A stretch of DNA of 64,000 bases from the NCBI RefSeq assembly GCF_001418205.1, contig NZ_LIQF01000004.1, forward strand, positions 186,001 through 250,000, written 5' to 3'. This document shows positions 17,629 through 26,964 of this stretch, in pieces. The notes under the pieces were generated by a model. That model made no database searches. It saw nothing but the letters and a program-made list of their open reading frames with translations, and was not told the origin of the DNA. The DNA is from Marinomonas fungiae (GTDB lineage: Bacteria; Pseudomonadota; Gammaproteobacteria; Pseudomonadales; Marinomonadaceae). Position 1 is the stretch's first letter; the number at the start of each line of letters is the position of its first letter. The position numbers and the translations under genes were made by a program.

Positions 17629-18336
17629 CTATTTGCCCTGAAGGAATTTCCCTATCCAAGCGATCATGGCATCCGATTGAATCACTTCTTTGGCAACGGT
17701 CTGACGCGCGGTTTGCGCTACTTCGGTGGGGAGGTTGCCGCCGTCGTGCAAGTTGATTAGGTCTTGCTCGTAGGCTTTGGAGAATTCCGGATGGGCTTGG
17801 AAGGTAAGGATTTTATTCTCATAAATCAGGCCCGCATGCTGGCAGAACTCGCTGCTCAGGAAGGTTTCTAATTTCGCTGGTTTTTCAAGCACTTGGTCTT
17901 GATGAAAGGCGCACAAAGCAATGTCATGCTGCCCAAGAAAAGCCGCAATGTCGTCAGTGACTTGATAGTGATGCACACCCACACCCCAGCCACCTTGGTA
18001 TTTCGCCACGCGGCCACCTAGGGCGCGGGCAATGACTTGGTGACCAAAGCAGATACCGACTAGCACTTGGCCTTTGGCATCGATCTCACGGATCAGTTCA
18101 CACAGCTTTAAAATCCATGGTTCGTCCGCGTAAGCATCGGACTTGGAGCCGGTGATTAACCAAGCGTCGCATTCGTCTGAGTTTTTGGGAAACTCATCTA
18201 GGCGTACGTCGTACGTGACGAAGCTCAGTTCTGGTTCCAAAGCGCCGATTTGCTCAGCAAACATTTCCGCGTAGGTTGGATACTCTCCACGTAATGCATC
18301 AGGGGTAATACCCGCCGCAAGAATACCTATTTTCAT
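17629..18336 (-). CDS. Class I glutamine amidotransferase-like protein
   Basis: A 235-residue free-standing GATase1 domain with nucleophile motif G-I-C-F-G-H-Q and C-terminal F-Q-A-H-P-E-F supplying His-Glu, so the Cys-His-Glu triad is complete. It resembles the GuaA-type amidotransferase domain. Beside gamma-glutamylpolyamine genes it may hydrolyse gamma-glutamyl intermediates as PuuD/PauD do, but its motif differs from the classic PuuD peptidase C26 type. It lies 44 bp after puuA copy 2 on the same strand and is probably co-transcribed. Confidence 0.82.
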   Translation of the reverse strand: MKIGILAAGITPDALRGEYPTYAEMFAEQIGALEPELSFVTYDVRLDEFPKNSDECDAWLITGSKSDAYADEPWILKLCELIREIDAKGQVLVGICFGHQVIARALGGRVAKYQGGWGVGVHHYQVTDDIAAFLGQHDIALCAFHQDQVLEKPAKLETFLSSEFCQHAGLIYENKILTFQAHPEFSKAYEQDLINLHDGGNLPTEVAQTARQTVAKEVIQSDAMIAWIGKFLQGK

Positions 18337-18380
18337 CTTGTCTCCCTCGTCCCTTTTTGCTCTTCGCCTCGATGCAAAGT

Positions 18381-19718
18381 CTATAAATACGCTTCGTATT
18401 CTACATTCGAAATTCGACCGTAGATCTTTTGCTGTTCTTGGTCTTTGGCCGCCGCGTAGACGCGCACAAACTCTTCGCCTAAATATTCCCGCATAAATGG
18501 GCTATCGCGGAAGGTCTCGCTGGCTAATTCCCAACGGTTTGGTAGCGCTTCAAATAATTCTGATTGGGAATAGGCATCCCCTTCGATGGCTTCAGGTGGC
18601 AACATGTTGGTCTCAATACCATGTAAGGCCGCGCCTAATACCGTTGCCAACACGAGATAAGGGTTTGCGTCAGCGCCTGCCACACGGTGCTCAATACGGC
18701 GCGCCACAGGCTCACTTTCTGGGATACGAACTGCTACGGTGCGGTTTTCATAGCCCCAGCTAGCGTAGGTCGGTGCGTGTGCCCCTAACTGGAATCGGCG
18801 AAAAGAGTTTAGATGCGGTGCAAACACCAACATGGAGTCGGACATGTGCGCCAACATGCCTGCGACAGCGTTGCGCAGTAAGCGCGAGCCTTCTTCTGAG
18901 CCATCATCAAACACGTTGTTGCCTTGCTCATCCAGCAGGCTGAAATGTACGTGGAAACCATTGCCGCTTTTATCAGCGTAGGGCTTCGCCATAAAGCTGG
19001 CACCAAAGTTATGCTGGCGCGCCACGCCTTTGATTAGACGTTTGAACATGATCGCATGGTCGGCGGCTTGCACGGCGTTATTGGTGTGCTTCATATTGAT
19101 TTCAAACTGGCCGGGACCCAACTCAGAAATAATGGTGTCGGCGGGAATGCCTTGGATTTCACAGTCGCGGCGCACTTCGGCAAAGAAGCCTTCAAGGCCG
19201 TCCATTTCTTCAATTGAGTAGCAGTCTGTCTTACTTAGGCGACAGCCGTTACCATCGACAATCACTGGTGGAGAAGGACGACGCTTGGCTTCGGATTCAC
19301 CGTCCAGTAGGTAAAATTCCAGTTCGGTCGCCACCACAGGGGTGTAACCTAGCTCTTTGTAACGCTCAACAATGCGCGTCAGAATTTGGCGTGGGTCAGG
19401 AAAGAAAGGTGAGCCATCAGGGTTGTACATCATGGCTAGAATCTGATCTCGAGCCGACTCCGCCCATGGCACGGGAATAGGCTTTGGATGCACAGGTAGA
19501 CAAATGCCGTCGCTGTCGCCGGTTTCAAATACCAAGCCATTGTCCAGTACGTCATCGCCCCAGTGATCGAAGCCGATCACAGACTGAGGCAGCTTAACGC
19601 CATTCGCCATCACGCCTTTTAAGCCACTGGCAGGGATGCGCTTGCCGCGCAAGTTACCGTTTAGATCTGTGATAAACAGGTCAAACTCATGATCTTCGAT
19701 AAAGTTAATATCTGACAT
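18381..19718 (-). CDS. puuA: Glutamine synthetase family, gamma-glutamylpolyamine synthetase, copy 2
   Basis: This 445-residue GlnA-family ligase has motifs G-N-G-F-H-V-H-F, N-S-F-R-R-F and A-D-A-N-P-Y-L-V. It is clearly diverged from copy 1, so it is an old paralogue rather than a recent duplicate. The ATG at 19718 (M-S-D-I-N-F) was preferred over a start 54 bp upstream, giving normal family length. It probably glutamylates a different amine or works under different control. It is divergent from a LuxR-type regulator; the intergenic region holds the second copy of the 22-bp inverted repeat. Confidence 0.87.
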   Translation of the reverse strand: MSDINFIEDHEFDLFITDLNGNLRGKRIPASGLKGVMANGVKLPQSVIGFDHWGDDVLDNGLVFETGDSDGICLPVHPKPIPVPWAESARDQILAMMYNPDGSPFFPDPRQILTRIVERYKELGYTPVVATELEFYLLDGESEAKRRPSPPVIVDGNGCRLSKTDCYSIEEMDGLEGFFAEVRRDCEIQGIPADTIISELGPGQFEINMKHTNNAVQAADHAIMFKRLIKGVARQHNFGASFMAKPYADKSGNGFHVHFSLLDEQGNNVFDDGSEEGSRLLRNAVAGMLAHMSDSMLVFAPHLNSFRRFQLGAHAPTYASWGYENRTVAVRIPESEPVARRIEHRVAGADANPYLVLATVLGAALHGIETNMLPPEAIEGDAYSQSELFEALPNRWELASETFRDSPFMREYLGEEFVRVYAAAKDQEQQKIYGRISNVEYEAYL

Positions 19719-19770
19719 ACACGTTACTCTCACTACATTTGCGAAGACTCGTGGTTCATTGTCATTGAAC

Positions 19771-19789
19771 ATAAAAGCCGAGCTTTTAT
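19771..19789. promoter_or_regulatory. Inverted repeat upstream of puuA copy 2
   Basis: ATAAAAGC-CGA-GCTTTTAT is a perfect 8-bp inverted repeat about 53 bp upstream of the puuA copy 2 start. It is a candidate operator distinct from the 22-bp site. Confidence 0.4.
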
Positions 19790-19923
19790 TCGAGTTATAC
19801 GCAAAATCAGTACTGACTGGCGTCAGCGGAATTCTTGATGCCTTGTTTTAATGACTTTTTTCAATTTTTCTTCTTGGAAAGGCCGTCGACTTGAAGCACA
19901 TTAAAACATTCACTTTTCCATTT

Positions 19924-19945
19924 AATCCGAACTATTATTCGGTTT
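19924..19945. promoter_or_regulatory. Shared polyamine-locus operator, site 2
   Basis: AATCCGA-N8-TCGGTTT has the same 7-8-7 layout as the site at 14262. Read on the minus strand, its spacer also begins ATAAT as at site 1. It is about 70 bp before the LuxR gene and 205 bp before puuA copy 2. Confidence 0.65.
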
Positions 19946-20015
19946 ATTGATTTTAGTTTTACTCCTGTCGAATTCAAAAGTCGATCAAATTTATCTCTGT
20001 AAATGGGAACACGTC

Positions 20016-20834
20016 ATGCAACCGCGAACACAGATAGGGCAAGTAGACGGCGTTGAGCTAATTAAGGATTTGAGCCTGTTAGCGAGCCATATTCGTTTGC
20101 CGAATTTCCCTGTGGTGCTAGAGCGAGTACTAAGCAAGCTGTGTTATTTCGACACTCTGATTATGGTGGCCTATAAGAAGACGCTACGGCCGCTGTTGCT
20201 CCATCCTAGAGATCCCGCTGAGCAAAGCGCGACGTTGCGTTTCTATTTGCATCAGGCCTATTTGCTAGATCCACTGTTTAATGCCATTCATCAGGGTATT
20301 GCGTCAGGGGTGTATCGCTTGGCGGAGATGGCCCCCGACTCCTTCCATGACACTGAGTACTTTCAGTCTTGCTATCAGGAGTTTGGTTTACAGGATGAAA
20401 TCAACCTAATCATTGAGTTAGATAAATGCACAACTTGTGCCATCTCTCTAGGCCGTAAGGAGTGTGTTGGGGACATTCAGCGTGGTGAATTGAATCGGCT
20501 GAAATTGGCGTTTCCAATGATCGAAGCCTTGGTGCAACAGTTCTGGTGGCTGCAAGCTGGCGACTTTACGGCTCATGCGTCCGCATCCACACCCATGCAA
20601 CATGCGCTACAGTCTTTTGCGCAAGGGGTACTTACCGATCGCGAGCAGGAGGTGCTTGGCTTGTTATTAAAAGGGCACTCATCGAAATCCATCGGTGCCG
20701 CGCTTGGCATCAGTTCAGGGACGGTCAAGGTGCATCGCAAGAACATTCATGCCAAGCTCAACACCTCGTCTCAATCTGAGATTTTTACATTATTCCTCAG
20801 CCACTTGGATGCACTCGACAGAGAACCCATTTAG
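20016..20834 (+). CDS. LuxR-type regulator
   Basis: A 272-residue protein with a C-terminal LuxR/FixJ HTH (about residues 205-265: L-T-D-R-E-Q-E-V-L...T-V-K-V-H-R-K-N-I) and an N-terminal domain not recognised as AHL-binding or receiver. The ATG at 20016 follows GGGAA at about 8-9 bases; an upstream TTG at 19947 is less likely. It is divergent from puuA copy 2 and is a candidate activator of the polyamine genes through the paired inverted repeats. Confidence 0.8.
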   Translation: MQPRTQIGQVDGVELIKDLSLLASHIRLPNFPVVLERVLSKLCYFDTLIMVAYKKTLRPLLLHPRDPAEQSATLRFYLHQAYLLDPLFNAIHQGIASGVYRLAEMAPDSFHDTEYFQSCYQEFGLQDEINLIIELDKCTTCAISLGRKECVGDIQRGELNRLKLAFPMIEALVQQFWWLQAGDFTAHASASTPMQHALQSFAQGVLTDREQEVLGLLLKGHSSKSIGAALGISSGTVKVHRKNIHAKLNTSSQSEIFTLFLSHLDALDREPI

Positions 20835-20868
20835 CTGCTCTGTCCGTACACTTACCCTAACGAAACGC

Positions 20869-21528
20869 TTATAGAACGGTAATCACCTGTTCGCGGCTCA
20901 AGCGCGACTTAGGCAATGGCGCATTGTAATCAGCCGAGTCATCACGATAGCCCATCGCTAACGCCACATCGCACTGATAGCCAGCTAATTCCTCTGCAAA
21001 CAACTCGCCAATTAGCTCAGGGTCAACACCTTCCATCGGCGTTGAATCAATGCCTAGACGCGCTAGGGTATGCATCGTATTTCCTAATGCCAAATAGGTT
21101 TGAGCTTTCGTCCATGCCGCCGTGTTACCTTGCTCATTGGTGTTTAACTCAGCAAACGCAAACGCACCAAATGCTTGCTCTCGCTGTTCCGCTGGCGTTC
21201 GCCCTTGGGCAATATCTTGATCGATCACTTTTGCGTAATCATCACGGTTGTAGTGTGTTTTGTGGGCAAACAAGATGATATGCGACGCTGCTTTGGCATG
21301 TTTCTGGTTAAACTGAAACTTATTCGCAAAGGTGTCATGAAAACGCTGTTTGGCTTCCTCGCTCTCGATCACCACGAACTTCCATGGCTGAGAGTTAATC
21401 GACGAAGCAGACAAGCGCAAGGCTTCATAAATTACCTCCAGCTCTGCCGCTGGGATTCGCTTGCTCGCATCGTAGTGTTTGGTGGTGTAGCGTTTGCTTA
21501 AGTCTTCAATAATAGTGTGCGACATCAT
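20869..21528 (-). CDS. NAD(P)H nitroreductase, NfsB-like
   Basis: A 219-residue FMN-dependent oxidoreductase of the nitroreductase family. Early R-Y-T-T-K-H-Y-D, S-S-I-N-S-Q-P-W-K-F near residue 40, and C-terminal M-G-Y-R-D are typical. It reduces nitroaromatics or quinones. It is divergent from the LysR gene at 21686, which is the likely regulator. Confidence 0.88.
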   Translation of the reverse strand: MMSHTIIEDLSKRYTTKHYDASKRIPAAELEVIYEALRLSASSINSQPWKFVVIESEEAKQRFHDTFANKFQFNQKHAKAASHIILFAHKTHYNRDDYAKVIDQDIAQGRTPAEQREQAFGAFAFAELNTNEQGNTAAWTKAQTYLALGNTMHTLARLGIDSTPMEGVDPELIGELFAEELAGYQCDVALAMGYRDDSADYNAPLPKSRLSREQVITVL

Positions 21529-21685
21529 GTATCCTCATAATCAGTAACCAGCCCTGAGGGCTTTGGAATAACCGAGATACTAGCGCCCTGAATAAGAGAG
21601 AAAAACACGCTTTAGATTGAATCATTATCAAAAAATATTTGATAATAAACATTGCATTCACAATCTATTGGATAGGTAAAAGTCT

Positions 21686-22630
21686 GTGCAAATTGAAGAT
21701 TTGGAAGTGGTTCTGAAAATATCAGAGCTGGGGAGCATCTCCGCCGCGGCCACCCATTTGGATATGCAATCAGCGACCGCCAGTGCTGCGTTAAAGCGTG
21801 TTGAAGCAGCTCTTGGGGCTGAGCTGTTCATCCGCTCAACTCGACAACTACGCGTCTCCAGTGCTGGCGAGCGCTTTTTGCCATTATGTGCTCAATCCTT
21901 AGAACAATGGCAACACGCCAAACAAGCCGTCACCACAGACAATGAAACCATCTCAGGAGAAATGCGCATTGCAGTGTCTTCCGACCTAGGGCGTAACGTC
22001 ATCGCCCCTTGGCTCGATGCCTTTATGGCAGAACATCCTGACATCACCCTTAGAATGCACCTAAGCGACAGCAACATCGACTTTTACCGAGACGCAATGG
22101 ACATGGCCTTACGCTATGGTGAGCCAACCGACAGCAATCTGTACGGCTTCAAAATCTGCAATGTGCCACGACTGTTATGCGCCAGCCCTGAGTACCTTAA
22201 GCAACATCCTGCTCCCCAACATCCCAACGATGTCTTGCAACACAATGCTTTGTTTTATCAATTAGGCGGTATTTTAAACGATGTTTGGCTGTTCCAAGGG
22301 GAGCAACGCACGTTCAAGATTAGGCCCACAGCCAACCGCGCGGCAAACGATGGTGAAATGGTTCGCCGCTGGTGTGTATCGGGCAGGGGACTGGCGGTTA
22401 AATCGGCGCTCGACATAGCGGAAGACTTACTGTCGGGACGGCTCATAGCGCTCATGCCGGATTATCGTGTTGCCACTGGCGAACTGTGGTTGATCTGTCC
22501 CAGTCGTCAAATCATCACCCCCAGCATGCGCTTGTTAAGAGATACGCTACGGGACAAAACTCATGCGCTACTACTGCAATTGGCGGATACAGGTGTCATT
22601 AGCAAAACAGAAATTGAGCCGCTTGCTTAA
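21686..22630 (+). CDS. LysR-type regulator
   Basis: A 314-residue LysR protein with HTH in residues 1-60 (S-I-S-A-A-A-T-H-L) and a type 2 PBP effector domain of the CrgA/DsdC-like branch. It starts 157 bp from the divergent nitroreductase gene, the classic arrangement for control of that gene. The GTG start at 21686 follows a GGTAAAAG stretch. Confidence 0.87.
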   Translation: MQIEDLEVVLKISELGSISAAATHLDMQSATASAALKRVEAALGAELFIRSTRQLRVSSAGERFLPLCAQSLEQWQHAKQAVTTDNETISGEMRIAVSSDLGRNVIAPWLDAFMAEHPDITLRMHLSDSNIDFYRDAMDMALRYGEPTDSNLYGFKICNVPRLLCASPEYLKQHPAPQHPNDVLQHNALFYQLGGILNDVWLFQGEQRTFKIRPTANRAANDGEMVRRWCVSGRGLAVKSALDIAEDLLSGRLIALMPDYRVATGELWLICPSRQIITPSMRLLRDTLRDKTHALLLQLADTGVISKTEIEPLA

Positions 22631-22642
22631 CGTATCGCCGCC

Positions 22643-23926
22643 TTAAATCCCCAACTTATCACGCAGGTTGTAATAGGCTGCGCCAAGCGCGGTGTAGGGT
22701 ACTCGGAACATGCGACCGCCGGGGAACGGATACTGCGGCATGCTGGCGAACACATCAAAGCGTTCAGTGTCGCCCTCCATTGCATCCGCTAGGATTTCTC
22801 CCATCAGATGAGAGTTGGTCACCCCATGGCCTGAGTAACCTTGGGCATAGTAAAGATTTGTGCCGATAATACCCACTTGCGGCATTCGCATCATCGTCAG
22901 TAGGAAGTTCCCTGTCCAAGCGTAGTCGATTTTCACGTCTTTTAGATATGGGAAGGTGGTGAGCATCTTGGGCGCAATGATGGATTCAATTTTGCCAGGA
23001 TCTCTGGCGCCATAGGTGGTGCCGCCGCCATAGATCAAACGACCGTCACCAGACAGGCGGTAATAATCTAATAAATAGTTACAGTCTTCTACGCAACGAT
23101 CGGTTGGTAACAGTTGTTTTTGTAGGTCTTCTGGAAGTGGCTCCGTTGCAATCACTTGCGTGCCACATGGCATGGCTTTCTTCTCTACCTCTGGCAATAA
23201 GCCAAAGACATAAGCATTACCAGCGACAACGATTTTGTCTGCTACGACAACACCTTGTTCCGTAATAACTTTTCCAGGAATACCATGCTCCAAGCGAACC
23301 ACTTTGGAATCTTCAAAAATCATTCCCCCGAGGGCTTCGAAGGCATTCGCTTGGCCTAATACCAAGTTTAACGGTTGAATATGCCCGCCTTTACGATCCA
23401 GCAATCCACCCACATAACGTTCTGAGCCGATATGCGCTTGGATACTATTTGCATCGAGCAGTTCTAACTCGTTGTGACCGTGGCTTTCCCAAAGGTGTTT
23501 CTTGGCTTTTAACTCGGCAAACTGCTTTTCGTTGCAAGCGGCAAACACATTGCCGTGCTTCAAATCGCAATCAATCTGGTATTTTTCGATGCGCTGACGA
23601 ATCAATTCTGAGCCTGCAAAGGCCATTTTGGCCATTTTATGGCCTATGTCGTCGCCGTAATTTTTGAAAATGTAGTCAATGTCGCGGTTAAAGCTGTTAA
23701 CGATTTGTCCGCCGTTGCGTCCGGAAGCACCAAAGCCAATTCGCGAACCTTCCAGCACAATGACCTTTTTACCTTTCTCTGCCAAACTCAACGCCGTCGA
23801 AATACCGGTAAACCCCGCACCGACGACGCAGACATCGCAGCGATGTTCGCCGCTGAGCGTCGGGCGCAGCGCTTTATCATTGGCCGACGCCGCGTAGTAA
23901 GAATTCACATGAGTGGGTGATGACAT
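22643..23926 (-). CDS. puuB: FAD-dependent gamma-glutamylpolyamine oxidase, copy 2
   Basis: A 427-residue DAO-family flavoprotein with V-G-A-G-F-T-G Rossmann motif near residue 36 and the same G-A-S-G-R-N-G-G-Q block as copy 1. It is moderately similar to copy 1 along its length. It lies 64 bp downstream of the aldehyde dehydrogenase gene on the same strand, so the two encode consecutive steps of amine oxidation in a probable operon. Confidence 0.87.
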   Translation of the reverse strand: MSSPTHVNSYYAASANDKALRPTLSGEHRCDVCVVGAGFTGISTALSLAEKGKKVIVLEGSRIGFGASGRNGGQIVNSFNRDIDYIFKNYGDDIGHKMAKMAFAGSELIRQRIEKYQIDCDLKHGNVFAACNEKQFAELKAKKHLWESHGHNELELLDANSIQAHIGSERYVGGLLDRKGGHIQPLNLVLGQANAFEALGGMIFEDSKVVRLEHGIPGKVITEQGVVVADKIVVAGNAYVFGLLPEVEKKAMPCGTQVIATEPLPEDLQKQLLPTDRCVEDCNYLLDYYRLSGDGRLIYGGGTTYGARDPGKIESIIAPKMLTTFPYLKDVKIDYAWTGNFLLTMMRMPQVGIIGTNLYYAQGYSGHGVTNSHLMGEILADAMEGDTERFDVFASMPQYPFPGGRMFRVPYTALGAAYYNLRDKLGI

Positions 23927-23990
23927 AGAGCACCTCCAACGAAAAGACTGAAGGCCTCCCCTTTATTAAGGAGAGGCTGGAAAGGGTGGC

Positions 23991-25478
23991 TTATAAACGA
24001 ATCCAGGTATTTTTAACTTCGGTGTATTTCTCCAGTGCGTGCCACGATTTATCACGGCCATTACCAGAGGCTTTAACACCGCCAAAGGGCACGGTCGTGT
24101 CGCCATCGCCCCAAGTATTGACCCATACCATGCCGGACTCTAGTTTACGGCTGACACGGTGGGCACGGGACAGATCAGCTGTCCAGATCGACGCACCTAG
24201 ACCATATTTCGAATCATTTGCCAGCATGATCGCTTCTTCTTCCGTTTCAAAAGTCATCATGGCAAGCACTGGGCCGAAGATTTCTTCTCGGACAAATTCC
24301 ATCTCATGGCTGGCGTCAGAGAAAATGGTTGGTGCCGCAAAGAAGCCTTGACCTTCACTGTAATTCGGTACGCCGCCCAGTTCCAAGGTTGCACCGTCAG
24401 CGATGGCACTTTCGATAAACTCTGTCACACGTTCAAACTGTGCTTTGTCCACCAAAGGCCCCATTTTCGTCGCTGGGTCAAGCGGATCCCCCGGCACATA
24501 CTGACGCGCCGCGTCGAGCAAGTGTTTCAGGAACTCGTCTTTGATGCTGTTGTGCACATACAAGCGCGAGCAGGCGATACAGACTTCCCCTTGGTTGGTA
24601 AAAATGGCCACCGCAGCGCCTTGGGCGGCTGCTTGGATGTCTTTACAATCGTCAAACACGATACAAGGGGATTTGCCTCCAGCTTCAAGCCAGACTCGTT
24701 TCATATTCGACTGCCCCGCATATTGCATCAGCATCCCCGCCACACGACTGGAGCCAGTAAAGGCTAATGTGCCAACACCGTGATGCAGTGCCAGTGCTTT
24801 ACCTGCGGTATGACCGAAGCCCGGTAAGACGTTAAACACACCATCAGGCACACCGGCTTGGGTGGCCAATTCGGCAATGCGTAATGCGCTTAAAGGCGAT
24901 TTTTCTGACGGTTTTAAAATCACGCAGTTGCCTGCCGCCAACGCTGGGGCAATCTTCCACATCACCATCATCAGCGGATAATTCCAAGGCGTAATAATGG
25001 CCACCACACCGAGCGGTTCACGGCTGATCAAGGCTAGATTTTGTGGGTTGGTTGGTGCAATTTCACCGTACAGTTTATCGATGCATTCTGCTGACCAACG
25101 CAAACAATCAATGGAGTCGGGAATGTCGATATTGACCATCTCAGAGATGGATTTGCCCATATCAAGGGTATCGGTCAATGCGAGTTCATCAAAATGCTGC
25201 GCCAGCAAATCTGCCCATTTCTGTAGAATACGCTTGCGCTGACCGGGTGCCATCTCTGACCAGACGCCACTGCGGAAGGCATGCTGTGCGACTTCCACGG
25301 CATAATCCACATCGGCTTCATCGCAGCTGGCCACATTTGCCAATAGGGATTCATCGGTTGGATTGATACAAGCAAAGGTTGCACCGTTTTTTGCCGGAGT
25401 GAACTGACCATTAATGTAGGCGTCCGAGCGTAAGTTCAGCGTCTCACGAAGGGCTTGCCAATCTTGATAGGTTTTCAT
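23991..25478 (-). CDS. puuC: Aldehyde dehydrogenase, PuuC type
   Basis: A 495-residue NAD(P)+-dependent aldehyde dehydrogenase. The catalytic cysteine lies in N-Q-G-E-V-C-I-A, the catalytic glutamate in L-E-A-G-G-K-S, and the cofactor motif in F-T-G-S-S-R-V-A. It oxidises gamma-glutamyl-aminobutyraldehyde to the acid in the Puu pathway. The family usually has L-E-L-G-G, so the alanine is a minor variation. It precedes puuB copy 2 in a likely operon. Confidence 0.9.
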   Translation of the reverse strand: MKTYQDWQALRETLNLRSDAYINGQFTPAKNGATFACINPTDESLLANVASCDEADVDYAVEVAQHAFRSGVWSEMAPGQRKRILQKWADLLAQHFDELALTDTLDMGKSISEMVNIDIPDSIDCLRWSAECIDKLYGEIAPTNPQNLALISREPLGVVAIITPWNYPLMMVMWKIAPALAAGNCVILKPSEKSPLSALRIAELATQAGVPDGVFNVLPGFGHTAGKALALHHGVGTLAFTGSSRVAGMLMQYAGQSNMKRVWLEAGGKSPCIVFDDCKDIQAAAQGAAVAIFTNQGEVCIACSRLYVHNSIKDEFLKHLLDAARQYVPGDPLDPATKMGPLVDKAQFERVTEFIESAIADGATLELGGVPNYSEGQGFFAAPTIFSDASHEMEFVREEIFGPVLAMMTFETEEEAIMLANDSKYGLGASIWTADLSRAHRVSRKLESGMVWVNTWGDGDTTVPFGGVKASGNGRDKSWHALEKYTEVKNTWIRL

Positions 25479-25912
25479 AGTGGGTTCCTTCTAACTTGCC
25501 GAGTCATCTTATCTAAAAAAGCCTAGGCGTTACTATGAAGATACGGTAACTGAACGCGTCGTCTAAGCGCTATATCCCCTAGGGGGTAGGGTGCTTAAAA
25601 TAAACAATACGTTGAGCATAGCAAACAGCTATATGAATAAAATAGCCAGTGTTGATAACCTTTTTTGGCGGCCCTTCCTAAAAGAAGTCTGGCCTCATTG
25701 GCTGGTGCAACAACTCCGCGCTTTTAGGCATGTCTTTAACGCCATTTTTGTATTATAAAAAGCAACCTTTCACAGCTAGTTACTAGCATCAATAAAAACA
25801 AAATTGAAAGTCTCTAGGGTGATGCTGTTGCACCGCTAGATGGGATGATTTTCTGTGTTTTTCGCAGCAACAATTATGATTTTCGATGTTTTTATAGATG
25901 TAGGTAAGTTGT
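25479..25912. other. Intergenic region between puuC and bestrophin gene
   Basis: 434 bp with no credible gene. It contains CCCCTAGGGG, a 10-bp palindrome near 25576, about 100 bp upstream of puuC. The rest is AT-rich and should hold the divergent promoters. I see nothing else. Confidence 0.45.
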
Positions 25913-26812
25913 ATGGTTGTTTATCCAAATCACAATTGGATGGTGGTGCTGACCACGCTAAAGGGCTCTATCTTGATCCGCATTGCCCCGCGTATCTTGA
26001 TGATTACCTTGTTAGCGGTGGTCATTGTCTTTTTTGAGAAGTCTTATCCTGATTTGTTTATCAATGTGAGCGCGACGCCGCTGACATTGTTGGGTTTGTC
26101 TTTGTCGATCTTTATGAGCTTTCGCAATAGCTCCTGTTACGAGCGTTGGTGGGAAGGTCGTAAAATGTGGGGGCTGATCGTGATTGAAACCCGTGCGATT
26201 GGTCGAGAAACGGTCAGCATAGAGGGCCATCCACTGCGCGAAGAAATCATGATGCTGATTTGCGGTTTTGCCCACGCGATGAACGCCCACTTACGCCGTC
26301 AAGATGAATGGGAAGCTGCCAAACCTTGGATTGCCAACAAAGACTTTGAATACGTCGATAATCTGTCTGATACCATCCTCAACGCCATCGCCAAGCGCTT
26401 TGCAGCGCTGCACGCTGAGGGAGCAATTACGGAGTTGCGTTATTTGGAATTGGAAAAGCGCCTGTGGAGCATGTCTGAAGCGCATGCCAACTGTGAGCGT
26501 ATTAAAAATACCCCGTTGCCGTTTCCTTACACGTTGCTGCTGCACCGCACCACGTTTATCTTCTGCTTATTATTGCCGTTTGCCATGGCCCAGCCACTGG
26601 GCTGGTTAGCGCCGTTTATCACTATGGTGGTGAGCTACACCTTCTTTGGCTTAGACGCAATTGGTAACGAGCTGGAAGACCCGTTTGGTAACGAAGTCAA
26701 CGACCTGCCGACCAATGCGATGGTACGAGTCATTGAGCGTGATGCGTACCGCGCCTTGGGTCACACAGAACTGCCACCAGCGATGAAACCGATTGATCAT
26801 GTATTGAGCTAA
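25913..26812 (+). CDS. Bestrophin-like anion channel (UPF0187)
   Basis: A 299-residue membrane protein of the bacterial bestrophin/YneE family. It has hydrophobic helices near residues 20-60 and 205-250, the family motif F-R-N-S-S-C-Y-E-R-W-W-E-G-R-K near residue 70, and D-P-F-G near residue 258. Characterised homologues form pentameric ion channels. The ATG follows TAGGTAAG. It is a single-gene unit. Confidence 0.88.
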   Translation: MVVYPNHNWMVVLTTLKGSILIRIAPRILMITLLAVVIVFFEKSYPDLFINVSATPLTLLGLSLSIFMSFRNSSCYERWWEGRKMWGLIVIETRAIGRETVSIEGHPLREEIMMLICGFAHAMNAHLRRQDEWEAAKPWIANKDFEYVDNLSDTILNAIAKRFAALHAEGAITELRYLELEKRLWSMSEAHANCERIKNTPLPFPYTLLLHRTTFIFCLLLPFAMAQPLGWLAPFITMVVSYTFFGLDAIGNELEDPFGNEVNDLPTNAMVRVIERDAYRALGHTELPPAMKPIDHVLS

Positions 26813-26964
26813 CAGCCGCGTGTTTAAAAGGGCTGATCGACCAAATTGGCCTTTTTAGACTAACGTAGTTGCTCTTCTTCTCTAAGCGTCAGCACGTACA
26901 TTTAGTAATGTATATGGGGCATATCATTTTAAGCTCTGGATTTGAAATAGCTTCCACTGTGCCG

